Source: Micromonospora avicenniae
Lineage (GTDB): Bacteria; Actinomycetota; Actinomycetes; Mycobacteriales; Micromonosporaceae
Length of the DNA: 64,000 nucleotides
Reading direction: 5' to 3'
Assembly (NCBI RefSeq): GCF_900156065.1
Contig: NZ_FTNF01000013.1
Span: forward strand, 152,431-216,430
This document shows positions 9,328-18,376 of this stretch, one piece after another; positions within the stretch are counted from its first letter, which is position 1, and each line of letters begins with the position of its first letter. The position numbers and the translations under genes are program-made. The notes under the pieces are model-generated. The model was not told the origin of the DNA and ran no database searches. It saw nothing but the letters and a program-made list of their open reading frames with translations.

Positions 9328-10743
9328 ATGGCGACCCGGCGGGATCAGCTCCAGTCGTACCAGTTCATGACCCAGCGGGTCATCTCCGCCTTCGTGACGC
9401 GGGAGACCGATCCGCAACAGTCGCCGCTGCGGCGCGGCATCGGCGCGCTCTTCGGCGGGCTGATGGTGGCCGTGCTCGTCGCCGCCGGCGTCGGCATCTA
9501 CGGCCTGCTGACCAAGGTGGGCGGCGAGAGCTGGCGCAAGCCCGGCTCGGTGGTGGTCGAGAAGGAGAACGGGGCCACCTACGTCTACCTGGACGGCAGG
9601 TTGCACCCGACGCTCAACTACACCTCGGCGCTGCTGGCCGTGGGCCGGCCCGGTGCTCCGGTCGCGCGCGTCTCCAGCGCGACCCTCGCCGGTGTGCCAC
9701 GGGGCGTCCCGATGGGCATCCCGAACGCGCCCGACTCGCTGCCCGGAGTGAAGGAGCGGGCGGGCTTGCCATGGTCGGTCTGTTCCATGTCGAACCCGGA
9801 CGGCAGCGGGCAGGCGGCGACCAGGGTGACCCTCGCGCTCTCCGTCACGCCGTCCGCGGCGACCGGGATCGGCGACGGCGGGCTGCTCGTCAAGGATGCC
9901 GCGCTCGGCATGGAGTACCTGGTGTGGCGCGGTCGCCGGCACCTTGTGCAGGAACCACGAGTCCTGGTGCCCGCGCTCTTCGGCGCCGTCACCCCCGCCC
10001 CGGTCGGCACCTCCTGGCTCAACGCGCTACCGGCCGGCGTGGATCTCGCCGCGCTGCCGATCACGAACCGGGAAAAGCGGTCGGACGCGGTGCCCGGGCG
10101 GCGCAACGGCGATCTGCTGGTCGCGCAGACCGGCTCCGGCCCCCAGCACTACCTGGTGCTCGCCGACGGCGTCGCACCGATCACCCCGGTGCAGCAGGTG
10201 ATCCTGAGTGGACGATTCGGTCACCAGCCGATCGAGGTGCCGGTCTCCGAGGTGACCTCGCTACCGACGAGCGAGCAGTTGCCCCAGGCCGCGTCGAACG
10301 GTCAGGCACCGGCGACGCCACCGCATCTCGTCACGGTCGACCGAGGCCAGCAAATCTGTGCCGTGACCCGGGAATCCGGTAGCCCGCCGGAGCTGACGGT
10401 GGGCGGCGCGGTGCCCGGCGCGGAACGGGCCACGCCGACCGGCTCCGTCTCACCCGACGGCATCCCGCTCGCGGACCAGATCCTCGCGCCGGCCGGCCGG
10501 GTCACCGTGCTGAAGGCGCTGGGCAGCCCCGGCTCGTACAGCATCGTCACCGACCTGGGCATCCGATACCCGGTCCCGTCGGCGGCGGCGCTCGCGCTGC
10601 TCGGCTACCCGGCCGAAGCGGCGCTGGACGTGCCGCCCAGCCTGATCCTGCTCATCCCGACCGGGCCGTCGCTCGATCCCCGCGCCGCCACGATGCCCGC
10701 CACAGCCGCTGCGGCAGCCGGTGCGGCCGGCACCGGGAGCTGA
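9328..10743 (+). CDS. eccB: Type VII secretion protein EccB
   Basis: 471 residues. It opens with the family hallmark MATRRDQLQSYQFMTQR, has one membrane segment at about residues 40-61 and a long extracytoplasmic domain with the repeat-rich core of EccB. Cys residues near 152 (SVCSM) and 343 (QICAV) probably form the conserved disulphide. The C-terminus is Ala/Thr-rich. EccB sits on the outer face of the inner-membrane ESX complex. It is transcribed with eccD. Confidence 0.94.
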   Translation: MATRRDQLQSYQFMTQRVISAFVTRETDPQQSPLRRGIGALFGGLMVAVLVAAGVGIYGLLTKVGGESWRKPGSVVVEKENGATYVYLDGRLHPTLNYTSALLAVGRPGAPVARVSSATLAGVPRGVPMGIPNAPDSLPGVKERAGLPWSVCSMSNPDGSGQAATRVTLALSVTPSAATGIGDGGLLVKDAALGMEYLVWRGRRHLVQEPRVLVPALFGAVTPAPVGTSWLNALPAGVDLAALPITNREKRSDAVPGRRNGDLLVAQTGSGPQHYLVLADGVAPITPVQQVILSGRFGHQPIEVPVSEVTSLPTSEQLPQAASNGQAPATPPHLVTVDRGQQICAVTRESGSPPELTVGGAVPGAERATPTGSVSPDGIPLADQILAPAGRVTVLKALGSPGSYSIVTDLGIRYPVPSAAALALLGYPAEAALDVPPSLILLIPTGPSLDPRAATMPATAAAAAGAAGTGS

Positions 10744-10772
10744 CCCCCGGCTCGACCGGCCGCGTCCGGGAC

Positions 10773-10837
10773 GGCCACGCATCCCTGCCCAGCCGCCACG
10801 CATCCCGACCCACCGGCCACGCATCCCGGCCCACCGG
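10773..10837. repeat. Three short direct repeats in the eccB-mycP gap
   Basis: Three copies of a roughly 21-base unit with the core GCCACGCATCCC, differing at a few positions, start at about 10773, 10795 and 10815. They lie in the 295-base space between the convergent eccB and mycP genes. The rest of that space shows no gene, RNA or clear hairpin. Confidence 0.6.
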
Positions 10838-11038
10838 ACGGGCGCCGACGCCCGGCTGATTACCGCCCCCGTGCGGCCGACAGCGTGGCGGGTGGAGGGA
10901 CGCGCAGCGGGCGTCCTGTGGAGCTGATGTCGTTGCCGCATCAGTCGAGCGGCGCCGACCACGGCCTGCCCGACGCGATGACGCAAACGACTCAGTTCCA
11001 CAGCATTCCCGGTGAACCGAGCCGAGGCCACCCGAAGC

Positions 11039-12304
11039 TCAGCGGGCCGGGCCGGTGGGGACCTCGTCGAAGAGTTGAATGGGCGGGCCCGGCTCGTCGG
11101 GCTCCGGGGGCGTCACCGGTCGGGACGCCACCGCCGCTCGCCAACGCCGCCGCCGGGCCCGGGGCAACATGATCGCGACGATGGACACCACCAGAACCAC
11201 GATCAGCGCGGCCAGCGCGCCGGTGAGAGCGGTACGGCGGCTCGCCGCCTCGTCCGGGTCGGAACGGTCCAGGCCGGCGGTGAACCCGGGCATCGGCGCC
11301 GGCCGCTCGTCCGGCAGCAGGTGACCGTTGAGCGCGCCGTACGGGTTCACCACGCCATGCCCGTACTGGTAGGGATCGGCTCCGGACACCGCGGTCGCGG
11401 TGAGCAGCTGGATCAGCTCCTCGCGCGTGACCCCGTCCCGCTTGGCCAAGGTGAGCGCCACCGAGGCCGCGACGAAACCGCAGGCCAGCGCGGTGCCATC
11501 GGCCGCTTCGGTCAGCCCGCCGCCACGTTGGGTGGTGGTGATGCCCACCCCCGGGGCGACGAGGTCGAGGTAGGGGCCGAACTGCGACCGGCCCCAACGT
11601 TGACCCTCCTGGTCGATCGCCCCGACCGCGAGCACCTCCGGGTAGCCCGCCGGGTACGACTGCGGATTACCGTCGTCGCCGTGGTCGCCGCTGGCCGCCA
11701 CCACGACACTCCCCCGGTCGACCGCCTTGCGTACCGCCGCCCGCAGCGCCGGATGGTCCTTGTCCGAGTCGACGGCGACCGCGATCACCTGAGCGCCCCG
11801 GTCGACCGCCCAGGAGATGCCGTTGGCCAGCACCTGCGGATCGGCCGGCGCGTCGTCGGGGCCGGCGTCGTCGCGCACCCGGACCGGCAGGACGCGGGCC
11901 GCCGGGGCAAGGCCGGTGAACCGGGCCCCGTCGGCCTGACGGGCGACGATCAGTCCTGCTACCCGGGTGCCTGCCCCGTTGCAGTCGCTGTCCGCGCCAC
12001 CGAACCCACGGACCGCGTCGTATCCGTCCATCACCCGGCCGCGCAACTGCGGATGTGACGCGTCCACACCGGAACTGAGGACCGCGACGGTCATCCCGGC
12101 GCCCTGGCTGAACGGCCACACCTCATCGGGGTTGAGCACCTGCTGCGCCCAGGGCATCGCGGTGACCGGACCGCCCGGCCGCGCGCATTCCGGTGCCGCC
12201 TGAGCCGGCGCCGCCGGCCCGACCAGACCGGCGGCCATGGTGACGGCGACGGCCGCCCCGGCCGTCCAGCGTCGTACCGTCCATGCCGCACGACGGTTCG
12301 CCAT
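11039..12304 (-). CDS. mycP: Mycosin-like S8 family protein, catalytic residues substituted
   Basis: 421 residues from the ATG at 12304, which follows GGAGGT by 10 bases; an upstream ATG at 12325 overlaps the preceding stop and may also be used. Signal peptide of about 36 residues (AxA-type site at AQA), subtilase-like domain, then a C-terminal membrane anchor (about 365-385) with an Arg-rich tail: the mycosin layout. However, the Asp position is Ser (VAVLSSGV where active enzymes have xxDTGV, residue about 77), the His is Ala (CNGAGTRVAG for GHGTxVAG, about 111), the Ser is Ala (GTALAC for GTSxAx, about 272), and the oxyanion Asn region reads SGD (about 206). I re-read three of these four on the DNA. 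MycP is also a structural partner of the ESX channel, so an inactive form could keep that role. No active mycosin is in the window. Confidence 0.88.
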   Translation of the reverse strand: MANRRAAWTVRRWTAGAAVAVTMAAGLVGPAAPAQAAPECARPGGPVTAMPWAQQVLNPDEVWPFSQGAGMTVAVLSSGVDASHPQLRGRVMDGYDAVRGFGGADSDCNGAGTRVAGLIVARQADGARFTGLAPAARVLPVRVRDDAGPDDAPADPQVLANGISWAVDRGAQVIAVAVDSDKDHPALRAAVRKAVDRGSVVVAASGDHGDDGNPQSYPAGYPEVLAVGAIDQEGQRWGRSQFGPYLDLVAPGVGITTTQRGGGLTEAADGTALACGFVAASVALTLAKRDGVTREELIQLLTATAVSGADPYQYGHGVVNPYGALNGHLLPDERPAPMPGFTAGLDRSDPDEAASRRTALTGALAALIVVLVVSIVAIMLPRARRRRWRAAVASRPVTPPEPDEPGPPIQLFDEVPTGPAR

Positions 12305-12321
12305 CCCGACCTGTACCTCCG

Positions 12322-13296
12322 TCATCTCGCGCCGGCCCGCCGGGCGGCCGGCAGAGCCGTACCGATCCGGTCGTCATCGACCCGCACCGACCGGCCCTCG
12401 GCGACGGCCGTGGCGGCGGCCTCCCACAGCGTGGCGGGGACCGCGCGCAGCGCGTGCCAGAAGGAGCCGAAGCCTTCCGCGCACCGGTGCAGCAACCGGT
12501 CGCCGACCTCCGCGGGGCTGTCACCGTCGCGGGCCCGTGGGTCGTCATCGTCCCAGTACCAGATCGACCCCGAGTCTTCGCCCCGGATCTTCACCAGGAG
12601 CAGCCCGCCCTGCACGTGGCCGATGGCCAGCCAGTCCGAGGGGAAGCGGTCCGCCCACCAGGTGTTGGCGTAGTTCAGGTCTTGGAGCCCGTCGGTGCGG
12701 GCGAGGCCGAGAAACGGCTGGTCGACCACGAAGCCGAAACGGGGGTGCACGGCGGGCCATCCGGGCCGACCACCGTTGGTCCGGGTGAGGAAGTCCCGGT
12801 AACCGGCGGGCAGTGGGCCACCGATGCGTTCCTCGACCAGGGCCACCACCTCCGGCGACAGTCGCTCGGTGACCTCGATCGGCGGCGGATCGACGCTGTC
12901 CACCGGCAACCCCCGCCGCCCGTGGTCGGCGTCGCCGGTGCTGATCCCGCCCAGGTGCCGGAAGGCGGCGTGCAGTTCGGCGGGGACCAGCGCCACCCGG
13001 CGGGCCCCGGGCAGGTGCGCCCAGGTCCAGCCCACCGGGGTACGGGCGTCGGGGTCCGCCGGGTCGGCCAGCACCAGGTTGGCGGTGACCACGGCCAGCA
13101 CCCGGGCGACGTCCACCCCGGTGCCGGTCGGCAGCGGCGGCAGCTCGACCACCTCCCGGGCGTACGGGATCCAGTCGGGAAAGCCGTGTGGGTCGACGGC
13201 CACGCCCTGGCGGTAGCGGATCCGCAGCATCGGGGAGGCCGGGTGGAACACGCTGAAGGCGTACCGCGCCCCGGGGACACGCACCGCCCCGCTCAC
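12322..13296 (-). CDS. SUKH (SMI1/KNR4)-like protein
   Basis: 324 residues from the GTG at 13296, which overlaps the upstream stop (GTGA). The second half has the SUKH pattern: LPAGYRDFLTRTNGG, then a hydrophobic WLAIGHVQGG segment and SGSIWYWDDDD. SUKH proteins are common immunity proteins of polymorphic toxin systems. The N-terminal half is a separate domain I do not recognise. The stop overlaps the longer possible mycP start (ATGA), so this gene, the SseB-like gene and mycP form one coupled unit. An immunity or chaperone role next to an ESX/toxin locus is inference. Confidence 0.78.
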   Translation of the reverse strand: MSGAVRVPGARYAFSVFHPASPMLRIRYRQGVAVDPHGFPDWIPYAREVVELPPLPTGTGVDVARVLAVVTANLVLADPADPDARTPVGWTWAHLPGARRVALVPAELHAAFRHLGGISTGDADHGRRGLPVDSVDPPPIEVTERLSPEVVALVEERIGGPLPAGYRDFLTRTNGGRPGWPAVHPRFGFVVDQPFLGLARTDGLQDLNYANTWWADRFPSDWLAIGHVQGGLLLVKIRGEDSGSIWYWDDDDPRARDGDSPAEVGDRLLHRCAEGFGSFWHALRAVPATLWEAAATAVAEGRSVRVDDDRIGTALPAARRAGAR

Positions 13297-14243
13297 CTCG
13301 GCCACCCGTCGGCGGTGTCCTCGCCGGAGGCCGCGGCGTCCTCGTCGGCGGCGGGCCAGAGCAGCAGGAACTGCACCTGCTCGGGGGGCAGGGTGATACC
13401 CGCCGGCGAATCCGGGTCGACGGCGAGGGCGTGCCCCTGCGGCCAGACCGTGAGCAGCGAGACGAGGGTGGCGCGCAGGCTCGGCGTACCGTCCGGGTAG
13501 GCCCGCTGGAAGCGCTCGGGCGTGGTGAACACCTCGATCATCGGCGCCTCCGGCGGCCCGACGGGACGCCACGGGAAGTCGAGGTCGACCACCTGGGCCG
13601 GATCGTCCACCGGGCGGGCCGTCGGGAGCACCACCATCGCGTCCAGCAGGGCGTCCAGGTAGCCGGCCACGTCGCCGCTCTCCCCGGCGGCGAGCAGCAA
13701 CTCGGCGGTGTCCGGCTCCGGGCCGGGCACGGCCCGCGCCATCGCGGCCTCGAACTCCGCCATCAGGTCGCCGTCGTCGCCGTCGGTGACCGCGGCGGTG
13801 ATCTCCTCACCGGCGGTCGTCTCGGCCACCTCGGCAAGGACCTCCAACCCGGCGGGTACGGTCAGCTCGCCGTCGGCCGCCGCCTGCAACGCCTCCACCG
13901 GCAGGTACACGTCCAGCGGAGTGCCCGGGTTGACCGCCAGCTTCCAGTCGGCCACCGGCCACCGCTCACGCAGCTCGTCGTACCCGGTCACGGTGTAGGC
14001 GTCGGCCACTCCGGCGACCCGGGGCGCCATCGTCTGCACCGAGGTGAACACGGGCAGGAACGGCTGCCCGAAGAGGTCCATGGTGATGAACCGCTGGCCG
14101 CTGGCGTCGGTGTCGCCGCTGTGCTGCGGCAGGTAGAGCTCGGCCCGGGTCAGGATCCGGAAGAACTCCACCCGGTCGTCGGCCTGCGCCGCGCGTAGCA
14201 ACGCCCGTTCGGTGTCGTTGGCCGGCTGCCAAGACTCGTCCAC
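13293..14243 (-). CDS. SseB-like domain protein
   Basis: 316 residues. The GTG at 14243 is preceded by GGGGAGGAG; longer reading frames upstream lack such a site. The N-terminus (LLRAAQADDRVEFFRILTRA followed by LYLP and later FTSVQTM) matches the SseB N-terminal domain, and a second copy of the pattern occurs after about residue 185 (EVFTTPERFQRAYP). The middle is acidic. SseB-like domains accompany secretion systems in many actinobacteria, but their function is not known. First gene of the three-gene coupled unit SseB-SUKH-mycP. Confidence 0.75.
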   Translation of the reverse strand: MDESWQPANDTERALLRAAQADDRVEFFRILTRAELYLPQHSGDTDASGQRFITMDLFGQPFLPVFTSVQTMAPRVAGVADAYTVTGYDELRERWPVADWKLAVNPGTPLDVYLPVEALQAAADGELTVPAGLEVLAEVAETTAGEEITAAVTDGDDGDLMAEFEAAMARAVPGPEPDTAELLLAAGESGDVAGYLDALLDAMVVLPTARPVDDPAQVVDLDFPWRPVGPPEAPMIEVFTTPERFQRAYPDGTPSLRATLVSLLTVWPQGHALAVDPDSPAGITLPPEQVQFLLLWPAADEDAAASGEDTADGWPR

Positions 14244-14389
14244 GACGGGTCTCCTCCCCACGCGCCGTCGAGCTTCCGCGCTGTCGGGTCCGAGCCTAGC
14301 GATCCGGTGTCGATGGGCGGGACCCCGCCGACGATGCACGCTAGGCTACGGGCCGGTCGCCGTCGATCGACGTCCCCTGAGGAGGATCC

Positions 14390-14833
14390 ATGCGACGCCT
14401 CGCCACGGTCGCTGCGTTGACCGCCCTGCTGGCCGGCTGCTCGCCCGACACGTCGGCCCTGGACGCACAGAAGCCGGTGCAGCAGAAGGTCACCCTCGAG
14501 GTGGCGCTGATCGGTCCGATCGAGTTCTTCGACATGGTGGTGCAGTGGGGCCACAACAACGTCGAGACCCAGGAGGAACGCACGCCGGCACCGAACTGGG
14601 TCAAGGATCTGACGCTGACCTGGCCCGACGACAAGTACGTCTACGTCACCGCGTCCGCCCAGAAGAAGCCCAGCGTGGACGATCGACTCGCCTTCGTCAA
14701 CGGGCAGCCGTCGGTCGAGTGCCGGCTGCGCATCAACGGGCAGGTGGTCGAGACGGACACCAGCGCCGCCCCGCAGTGCGACTTCAACCTCTCCGCCACC
14801 CCGCCGCCCGGCCCGAGCGCCAGTGCCGGCTGA
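14390..14833 (+). CDS. Small secreted lipoprotein
   Basis: 147 residues. Signal peptide with lipobox LAGC at residues 13-16, so the mature protein starts at Cys16. The body is a small beta-rich domain with two further cysteines (SVECRL, PQCDF) that could form a disulphide, ending in a Pro/Ser-rich tail. This resembles the small MmpS-like actinobacterial lipoproteins in layout, but I cannot name a family. GAGGAG lies upstream of the ATG. Divergent from the SseB-like gene and convergent with the zinc-ribbon pair. Confidence 0.85.
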   Translation: MRRLATVAALTALLAGCSPDTSALDAQKPVQQKVTLEVALIGPIEFFDMVVQWGHNNVETQEERTPAPNWVKDLTLTWPDDKYVYVTASAQKKPSVDDRLAFVNGQPSVECRLRINGQVVETDTSAAPQCDFNLSATPPPGPSASAG

Positions 14834-14848
14834 CGTCCGCTCCGGGCA

Positions 14849-15397
14849 TCAGCCCAGACGCCGCAACACGGTGTCGTAAGCCGAACGGACGGCGGTGAGG
14901 CGGTTGGCCCGGAACCGGCCCGGTTCCCGCTGGTAGACGGATCGGCCCAACGGGCTCCAGACGGCGGTGAACGGCACCCGGCTGCCCCCTGGCGGCACGA
15001 ACTTCAGCGCCTCGTCCACCGCCGCGACCGCCGCCACCAGCCGCGTACGGCACCGCCGCCGATCCGCCTCCGGCAACCGCTCCGCACCGGCCGGTACGCC
15101 CCGGGCGTGCCCCTCGGCCACCCACAGCCACTCCCCCGCGTCGATCAACGCGGACGGTTCGGCGGCTCCGTAGTGGAAGCCCACCTCGCCGTTCTCCGGC
15201 TCGGCCGGCAGCCGGAAGAGGAACTCCCGGGTGGTGCCGCAGCGTTCGCAGGGACCCGCGTACCGGCGTGCCAGGGCGCCGTCGGGCAGCGTGAGGATCG
15301 CGGAGGCACGGGGGAAACGGCCGTCCCCACAGCCACACGGGTGCAGGTCCATGTAGAGGTGCGCCTCGTTGGCGGTACGGGCCGCGAGCGCGGTCAC
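14849..15397 (-). CDS. Zinc-ribbon protein, paralogue of next gene
   Basis: 182 residues from the GTG at 15397, which overlaps the upstream stop (GTGA), has GGAG 7 bases before it and lines up with the paralogue's start. N-terminus HLYMDLHPCGCGD, then CERCG about 40 residues later: two Cys pairs that could bind zinc. The C-terminal part (GEWLWVAEG, FVPPGG, VYQREPGRF) matches the upstream gene closely, so the two arose by tandem duplication. Likely immunity or orphan immunity protein of the toxin locus, by context only. Confidence 0.8.
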   Translation of the reverse strand: MTALAARTANEAHLYMDLHPCGCGDGRFPRASAILTLPDGALARRYAGPCERCGTTREFLFRLPAEPENGEVGFHYGAAEPSALIDAGEWLWVAEGHARGVPAGAERLPEADRRRCRTRLVAAVAAVDEALKFVPPGGSRVPFTAVWSPLGRSVYQREPGRFRANRLTAVRSAYDTVLRRLG

Positions 15398-15954
15398 GAC
15401 GGGCTCCAAGGCATGTCGTTCAGGTAGAAGTCGCGGATCACTTCGAGCCGTCGCCGCCGGAAGCGGCCCGGGTCACGCTGGTAGACCGTGCGCCCCCGGG
15501 TCGACCAGAATGCCGACTCGGGGATCACGTCGCCCCCGGCCGGGACGAACTTGCGGACCTCCTCCATGGCCGCCACCGCGGTCCAGCGCAGGTCCGCCGC
15601 CTCGGCGTCGTCGCCCTGCCGTTCGGCCACCTCCGAGGCCTCCCCGCACCAGTCGGCGACCAGCAGCCACTCGCCCGGGTCGAGCAGCGCCGAGGGCTGC
15701 GGCCCGCCGAAGCGGGTGGTGGGATGCGGGCCGGGGGCGGCGGGGGCGGGCTGCCCCTCCGGCAGCGCGAAGACGAACTCGCGCCGATCACCGCAGTCCG
15801 CGCAGTGACCGCTGTACCGGTATGCGGGCCGGGTCCCCTGCGCGGTGGGCGCCTCCTCCCAGGTGGCCTCCATCGACCCGCACCGCGGGCACGGATGCAG
15901 CTCCAGGTAGAGGTCCGCCTCGTCCCGGCTGCGTACGGCGGGCAGCAGCGTCAT
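15394..15954 (-). CDS. Zinc-ribbon protein, paralogue of previous gene
   Basis: 186 residues from the ATG at 15954 (GGGAGG 4 bases upstream); a GTG one codon earlier is too close to that site. Contains CPRCG and CADCG pairs, then GEWLLVADW, KFVPAGG and VYQRDPGRF, the same order as its neighbour. The gene overlaps the stop of the small gene before it (TGATG) and the start of the one after it, so all three are translated together. Function unknown; a toxin-neutralising role is inferred from position. Confidence 0.82.
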   Translation of the reverse strand: MTLLPAVRSRDEADLYLELHPCPRCGSMEATWEEAPTAQGTRPAYRYSGHCADCGDRREFVFALPEGQPAPAAPGPHPTTRFGGPQPSALLDPGEWLLVADWCGEASEVAERQGDDAEAADLRWTAVAAMEEVRKFVPAGGDVIPESAFWSTRGRTVYQRDPGRFRRRRLEVIRDFYLNDMPWSPS

Positions 15955-16175
15955 CACACCTCCCGGTAGTGCCCGGTGTCCGGGTCGAGTCCCATGATCT
16001 CCCGTGCCCGGCGCATGTACTCACGCTCGGCCTCCGGCGACGGTGGTCGACGGTTCGCCGAGTCGGCACCCTCGGGGGTGAAGTCCGCGTCGTCCACCCG
16101 ATGCTCCGCCTGCCACCGATTGTGCAGCTCGGCCAGCTCCCGTAGTCGCCGCTGCCGCTCCGGATCGGTCTTCAT
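15954..16175 (-). CDS. Small charged helical protein
   Basis: 73 residues, mostly charged helix (RQRRLRELAELHNRWQAEHR; EAEREYMRRAREIMGLDP). No signal peptide, membrane segment or cysteines. AAGGAAG lies upstream of the ATG. First gene of a coupled trio with the zinc-ribbon pair. I do not recognise it; it may be a remnant of a larger toxin C-terminus or a small partner of the zinc-ribbon proteins. Confidence 0.65.
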   Translation of the reverse strand: MKTDPERQRRLRELAELHNRWQAEHRVDDADFTPEGADSANRRPPSPEAEREYMRRAREIMGLDPDTGHYREV

Positions 16176-16259
16176 CGCCGCACCGTCTTCCTTTCCACCG
16201 TGGTCGTCGTAGCAGGGTCCAGGCTCCCGGTCAGCCGCCTTCGGTTTCCCGCCGGCCGG

Positions 16260-16922
16260 TCACACCGGCAGCGGCAGCCGTTCCGCGAGGGGCTTCCGCT
16301 CCCAGGCGGCCGGCCGGTCCGGACCGCCGGTCACCGTCCACGCGTAGACATCCACCGCCGTGACGATTTCCGAGACGAAGTAGTAGTTGTGCGAGAAGAA
16401 TGTCAACGTCCACTCCCCGCCGATGCCCTGCTCGAACGCGGGCGGGGCCACCGCAGGAGCGTCGGGCGCGACCATGACCCGCGCGAAGTGATCGGCCTCA
16501 CGCACCAGCCAACCCGCCGGGGTGCCCTCCGTCGCTGCGAACGGATGCACGACCGGGCGATCGATCCTTCGCGTCGAGTACAACTCGCCGATGAGCTCCG
16601 CATAGGCCAGTGGGCTCAATCCGGCGCCCACCCGGCGACCGAGCTCCGCCATCACCTCCGGTTCGTTCAGGTGCAGCGGCTCGCCCTGCACCGGAAACAG
16701 CAGGCCGTGGGTGACGAATACCGGTTGCCCCGAGGCCACGACCCGGACCGCATCGGATACCCAGTCCTGCCCGGCCACCGCCCAGTCGGCGGGGGTCGCC
16801 CGGTAGCCGTAATGGCGCGTTCGGAGGGAAACCCAGTTGGGTGTCGTCCAAGTCTTCTCGACGGTTTCCCCGGGGCTCAGCACGTAATGCTGAATCGCCT
16901 CGACGGTCCGCTCCGTATCCAC
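16260..16922 (-). CDS. Immunity-array family A, copy 1
   Basis: 220 residues. GTG start with GGGAGGG 7 bases upstream. Clearly paralogous to the genes at 17596 and 18559: shared blocks include PADWAVAG, the ATGQPxFxTHGLLFP-type block, GEPLHLN, GRRVGAGLSPLAYAEL, GWLVREADHFARV and TLTFFSHN. Soluble, with mixed alpha/beta composition. No known domain recognised. The tandem array next to a giant toxin is the usual arrangement for immunity and orphan immunity genes, so that is the best guess for its role. Confidence 0.8.
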   Translation of the reverse strand: MDTERTVEAIQHYVLSPGETVEKTWTTPNWVSLRTRHYGYRATPADWAVAGQDWVSDAVRVVASGQPVFVTHGLLFPVQGEPLHLNEPEVMAELGRRVGAGLSPLAYAELIGELYSTRRIDRPVVHPFAATEGTPAGWLVREADHFARVMVAPDAPAVAPPAFEQGIGGEWTLTFFSHNYYFVSEIVTAVDVYAWTVTGGPDRPAAWERKPLAERLPLPV

Positions 16923-17033
16923 CCGGGCACCCTCCCCGTCCCAACCGGCGGCGGCCCAATCCTGCCACAGTGACCCACGAGGCCGCGGCCGCCGAGCGTC
17001 CGAGGGGCAGGGCCCAGGGTGCCGATGCCGCTG

Positions 17034-17564
17034 TCACCCGCGCCCGGAATCCGTCCGGTCGGGCCAGGTGCGCCGGGCTTCCGCCAGCTTCTGATGAACT
17101 TCCGGGGCGAACCCGAGACGCCGCAACGGCCCGCGCCGGATCCGGAAGGAGTCCCGGAACTCGAGCGAGGCGTCCCGGTGCGCCGCGTACAGGAAGACGG
17201 TGCGCTCCGCCGGGCCGAGCAGCGCGCCCAGCAGCGGACCGGACAACGGTTTGTTCATGCGATTGTTGGCGATCATCGCGGCGCACCGTGCCCCGGCCTC
17301 GGTCATCCGTGACCGCACCGCCGACATCACCCAGCGCGAGAACTCGTCGGGATAGCCGTTGCGGCGATACAACTCGGTGAGATCGACCGGTTCCGTCCGC
17401 ACGACGCTCCCGGTCGTTCCGAGCGTCAGCCACAGCGAGTTCACGAAGAACCTCGACGACAATCGAGCGGGCAGCTCGGCCAGCACCCACTCCACTATCC
17501 TCAGGTAGTCGTCGCGTACGTGGTCCGGCAGCCGATCCAGATGCGCGAGGCTCGCGTCGTACAT
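17034..17564 (-). CDS. Immunity-array family B protein
   Basis: 176 residues from the ATG at 17564. No strong ribosome binding site is visible. Mostly helical and soluble: LDRLPDHVRDDYLRIVEWV, RSRMTEAGARCAAMIANN, ending EVHQKLAEARRTWPDR. A decayed copy of its 3' end is found at 18377-18500, so this family was duplicated together with family A. Function unknown; placed in the array between two family A copies. Confidence 0.75.
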   Translation of the reverse strand: MYDASLAHLDRLPDHVRDDYLRIVEWVLAELPARLSSRFFVNSLWLTLGTTGSVVRTEPVDLTELYRRNGYPDEFSRWVMSAVRSRMTEAGARCAAMIANNRMNKPLSGPLLGALLGPAERTVFLYAAHRDASLEFRDSFRIRRGPLRRLGFAPEVHQKLAEARRTWPDRTDSGRG

Positions 17565-17595
17565 GGGCCAACGTTCGCCCGTCGGCCCATCGTCG

Positions 17596-18261
17596 TCAAG
17601 CCGGGAGTGGGCGCAGCACCCGCTCGGCGATGGTCTTCCGCACCCAGGTAGCCGCCCGGTCCGGACCACCGGAAACCGTCCAGGCATAGACATCTACCGC
17701 GGTCTGGATCTCCAACGAGTAGAAGTTGTGTGAGAAGAAGGTCAACGTCCACTGCCCGTCCGTCCCCTGCTCGAACGTCGGCGGAGCCACCGCAGGAGCG
17801 TCGGGCACGGCCACAACCCGAGCGAAGTGGTCAGCCTCGCGCACCAACCATCCCGGTCGAGCAGTTCGGGTCACACCGAACGGGTGCACCACCGGCCCGT
17901 CGATCTCCCAAGCCGAGTACAACTCGCCGAACAGCTCCGCATACGACAAGGGACTCAACCCGGCGCCCACCCGGCGACCGAGGTCTGCCATCACCTCCGG
18001 GCGGTTCAAGTGCAGCGGCTCGCCCCCTGTCGGAAAAAGCAGGCCGTGGGTGGTGAATATCGGCTGGCGCGAGGCCACCACCCGGATCGCCGCATCCACC
18101 CAGTCCGCACCGGCAACGGCCCAGTCCACGGGCTTGGTCGAATACATGGCTACCGACGTACTCACGAAGACCGCGTCCGGGAGGATCGACATGCTGTCGA
18201 TGGTCTCGCCGGGCGTCAGCACCTGTCGCTGGATCGCCTCGGCAATCCGCTCCGTGTTCAC
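17596..18261 (-). CDS. Immunity-array family A, copy 2
   Basis: 221 residues, GTG start with GAGAGGTG upstream. Same blocks as copies 1 and 3 (GEPLHLNRPEVMADLGRRVG, LVREADHFARVV, TLTFFSHNFYSLEI). Differences concentrate near residues 20-45 and in the segment after GPVVHPF, as expected if copies recognise different partners. Non-coding sequence just upstream of the three copies is also similar (an ATCCTGCC-type block), so whole units were duplicated. Confidence 0.82.
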   Translation of the reverse strand: MNTERIAEAIQRQVLTPGETIDSMSILPDAVFVSTSVAMYSTKPVDWAVAGADWVDAAIRVVASRQPIFTTHGLLFPTGGEPLHLNRPEVMADLGRRVGAGLSPLSYAELFGELYSAWEIDGPVVHPFGVTRTARPGWLVREADHFARVVAVPDAPAVAPPTFEQGTDGQWTLTFFSHNFYSLEIQTAVDVYAWTVSGGPDRAATWVRKTIAERVLRPLPA

Positions 18262-18376
18262 TCCGGCACCTCTCCGTCGTAGCGAGCGGCCGCCCTCATC
18301 CTGCCGCAGCAGCCCACTGCGCCGGTTCCGCCGAACACATCCCCGGACGCCCTCCTCGCCGCGTGGGCAGTTGGCG

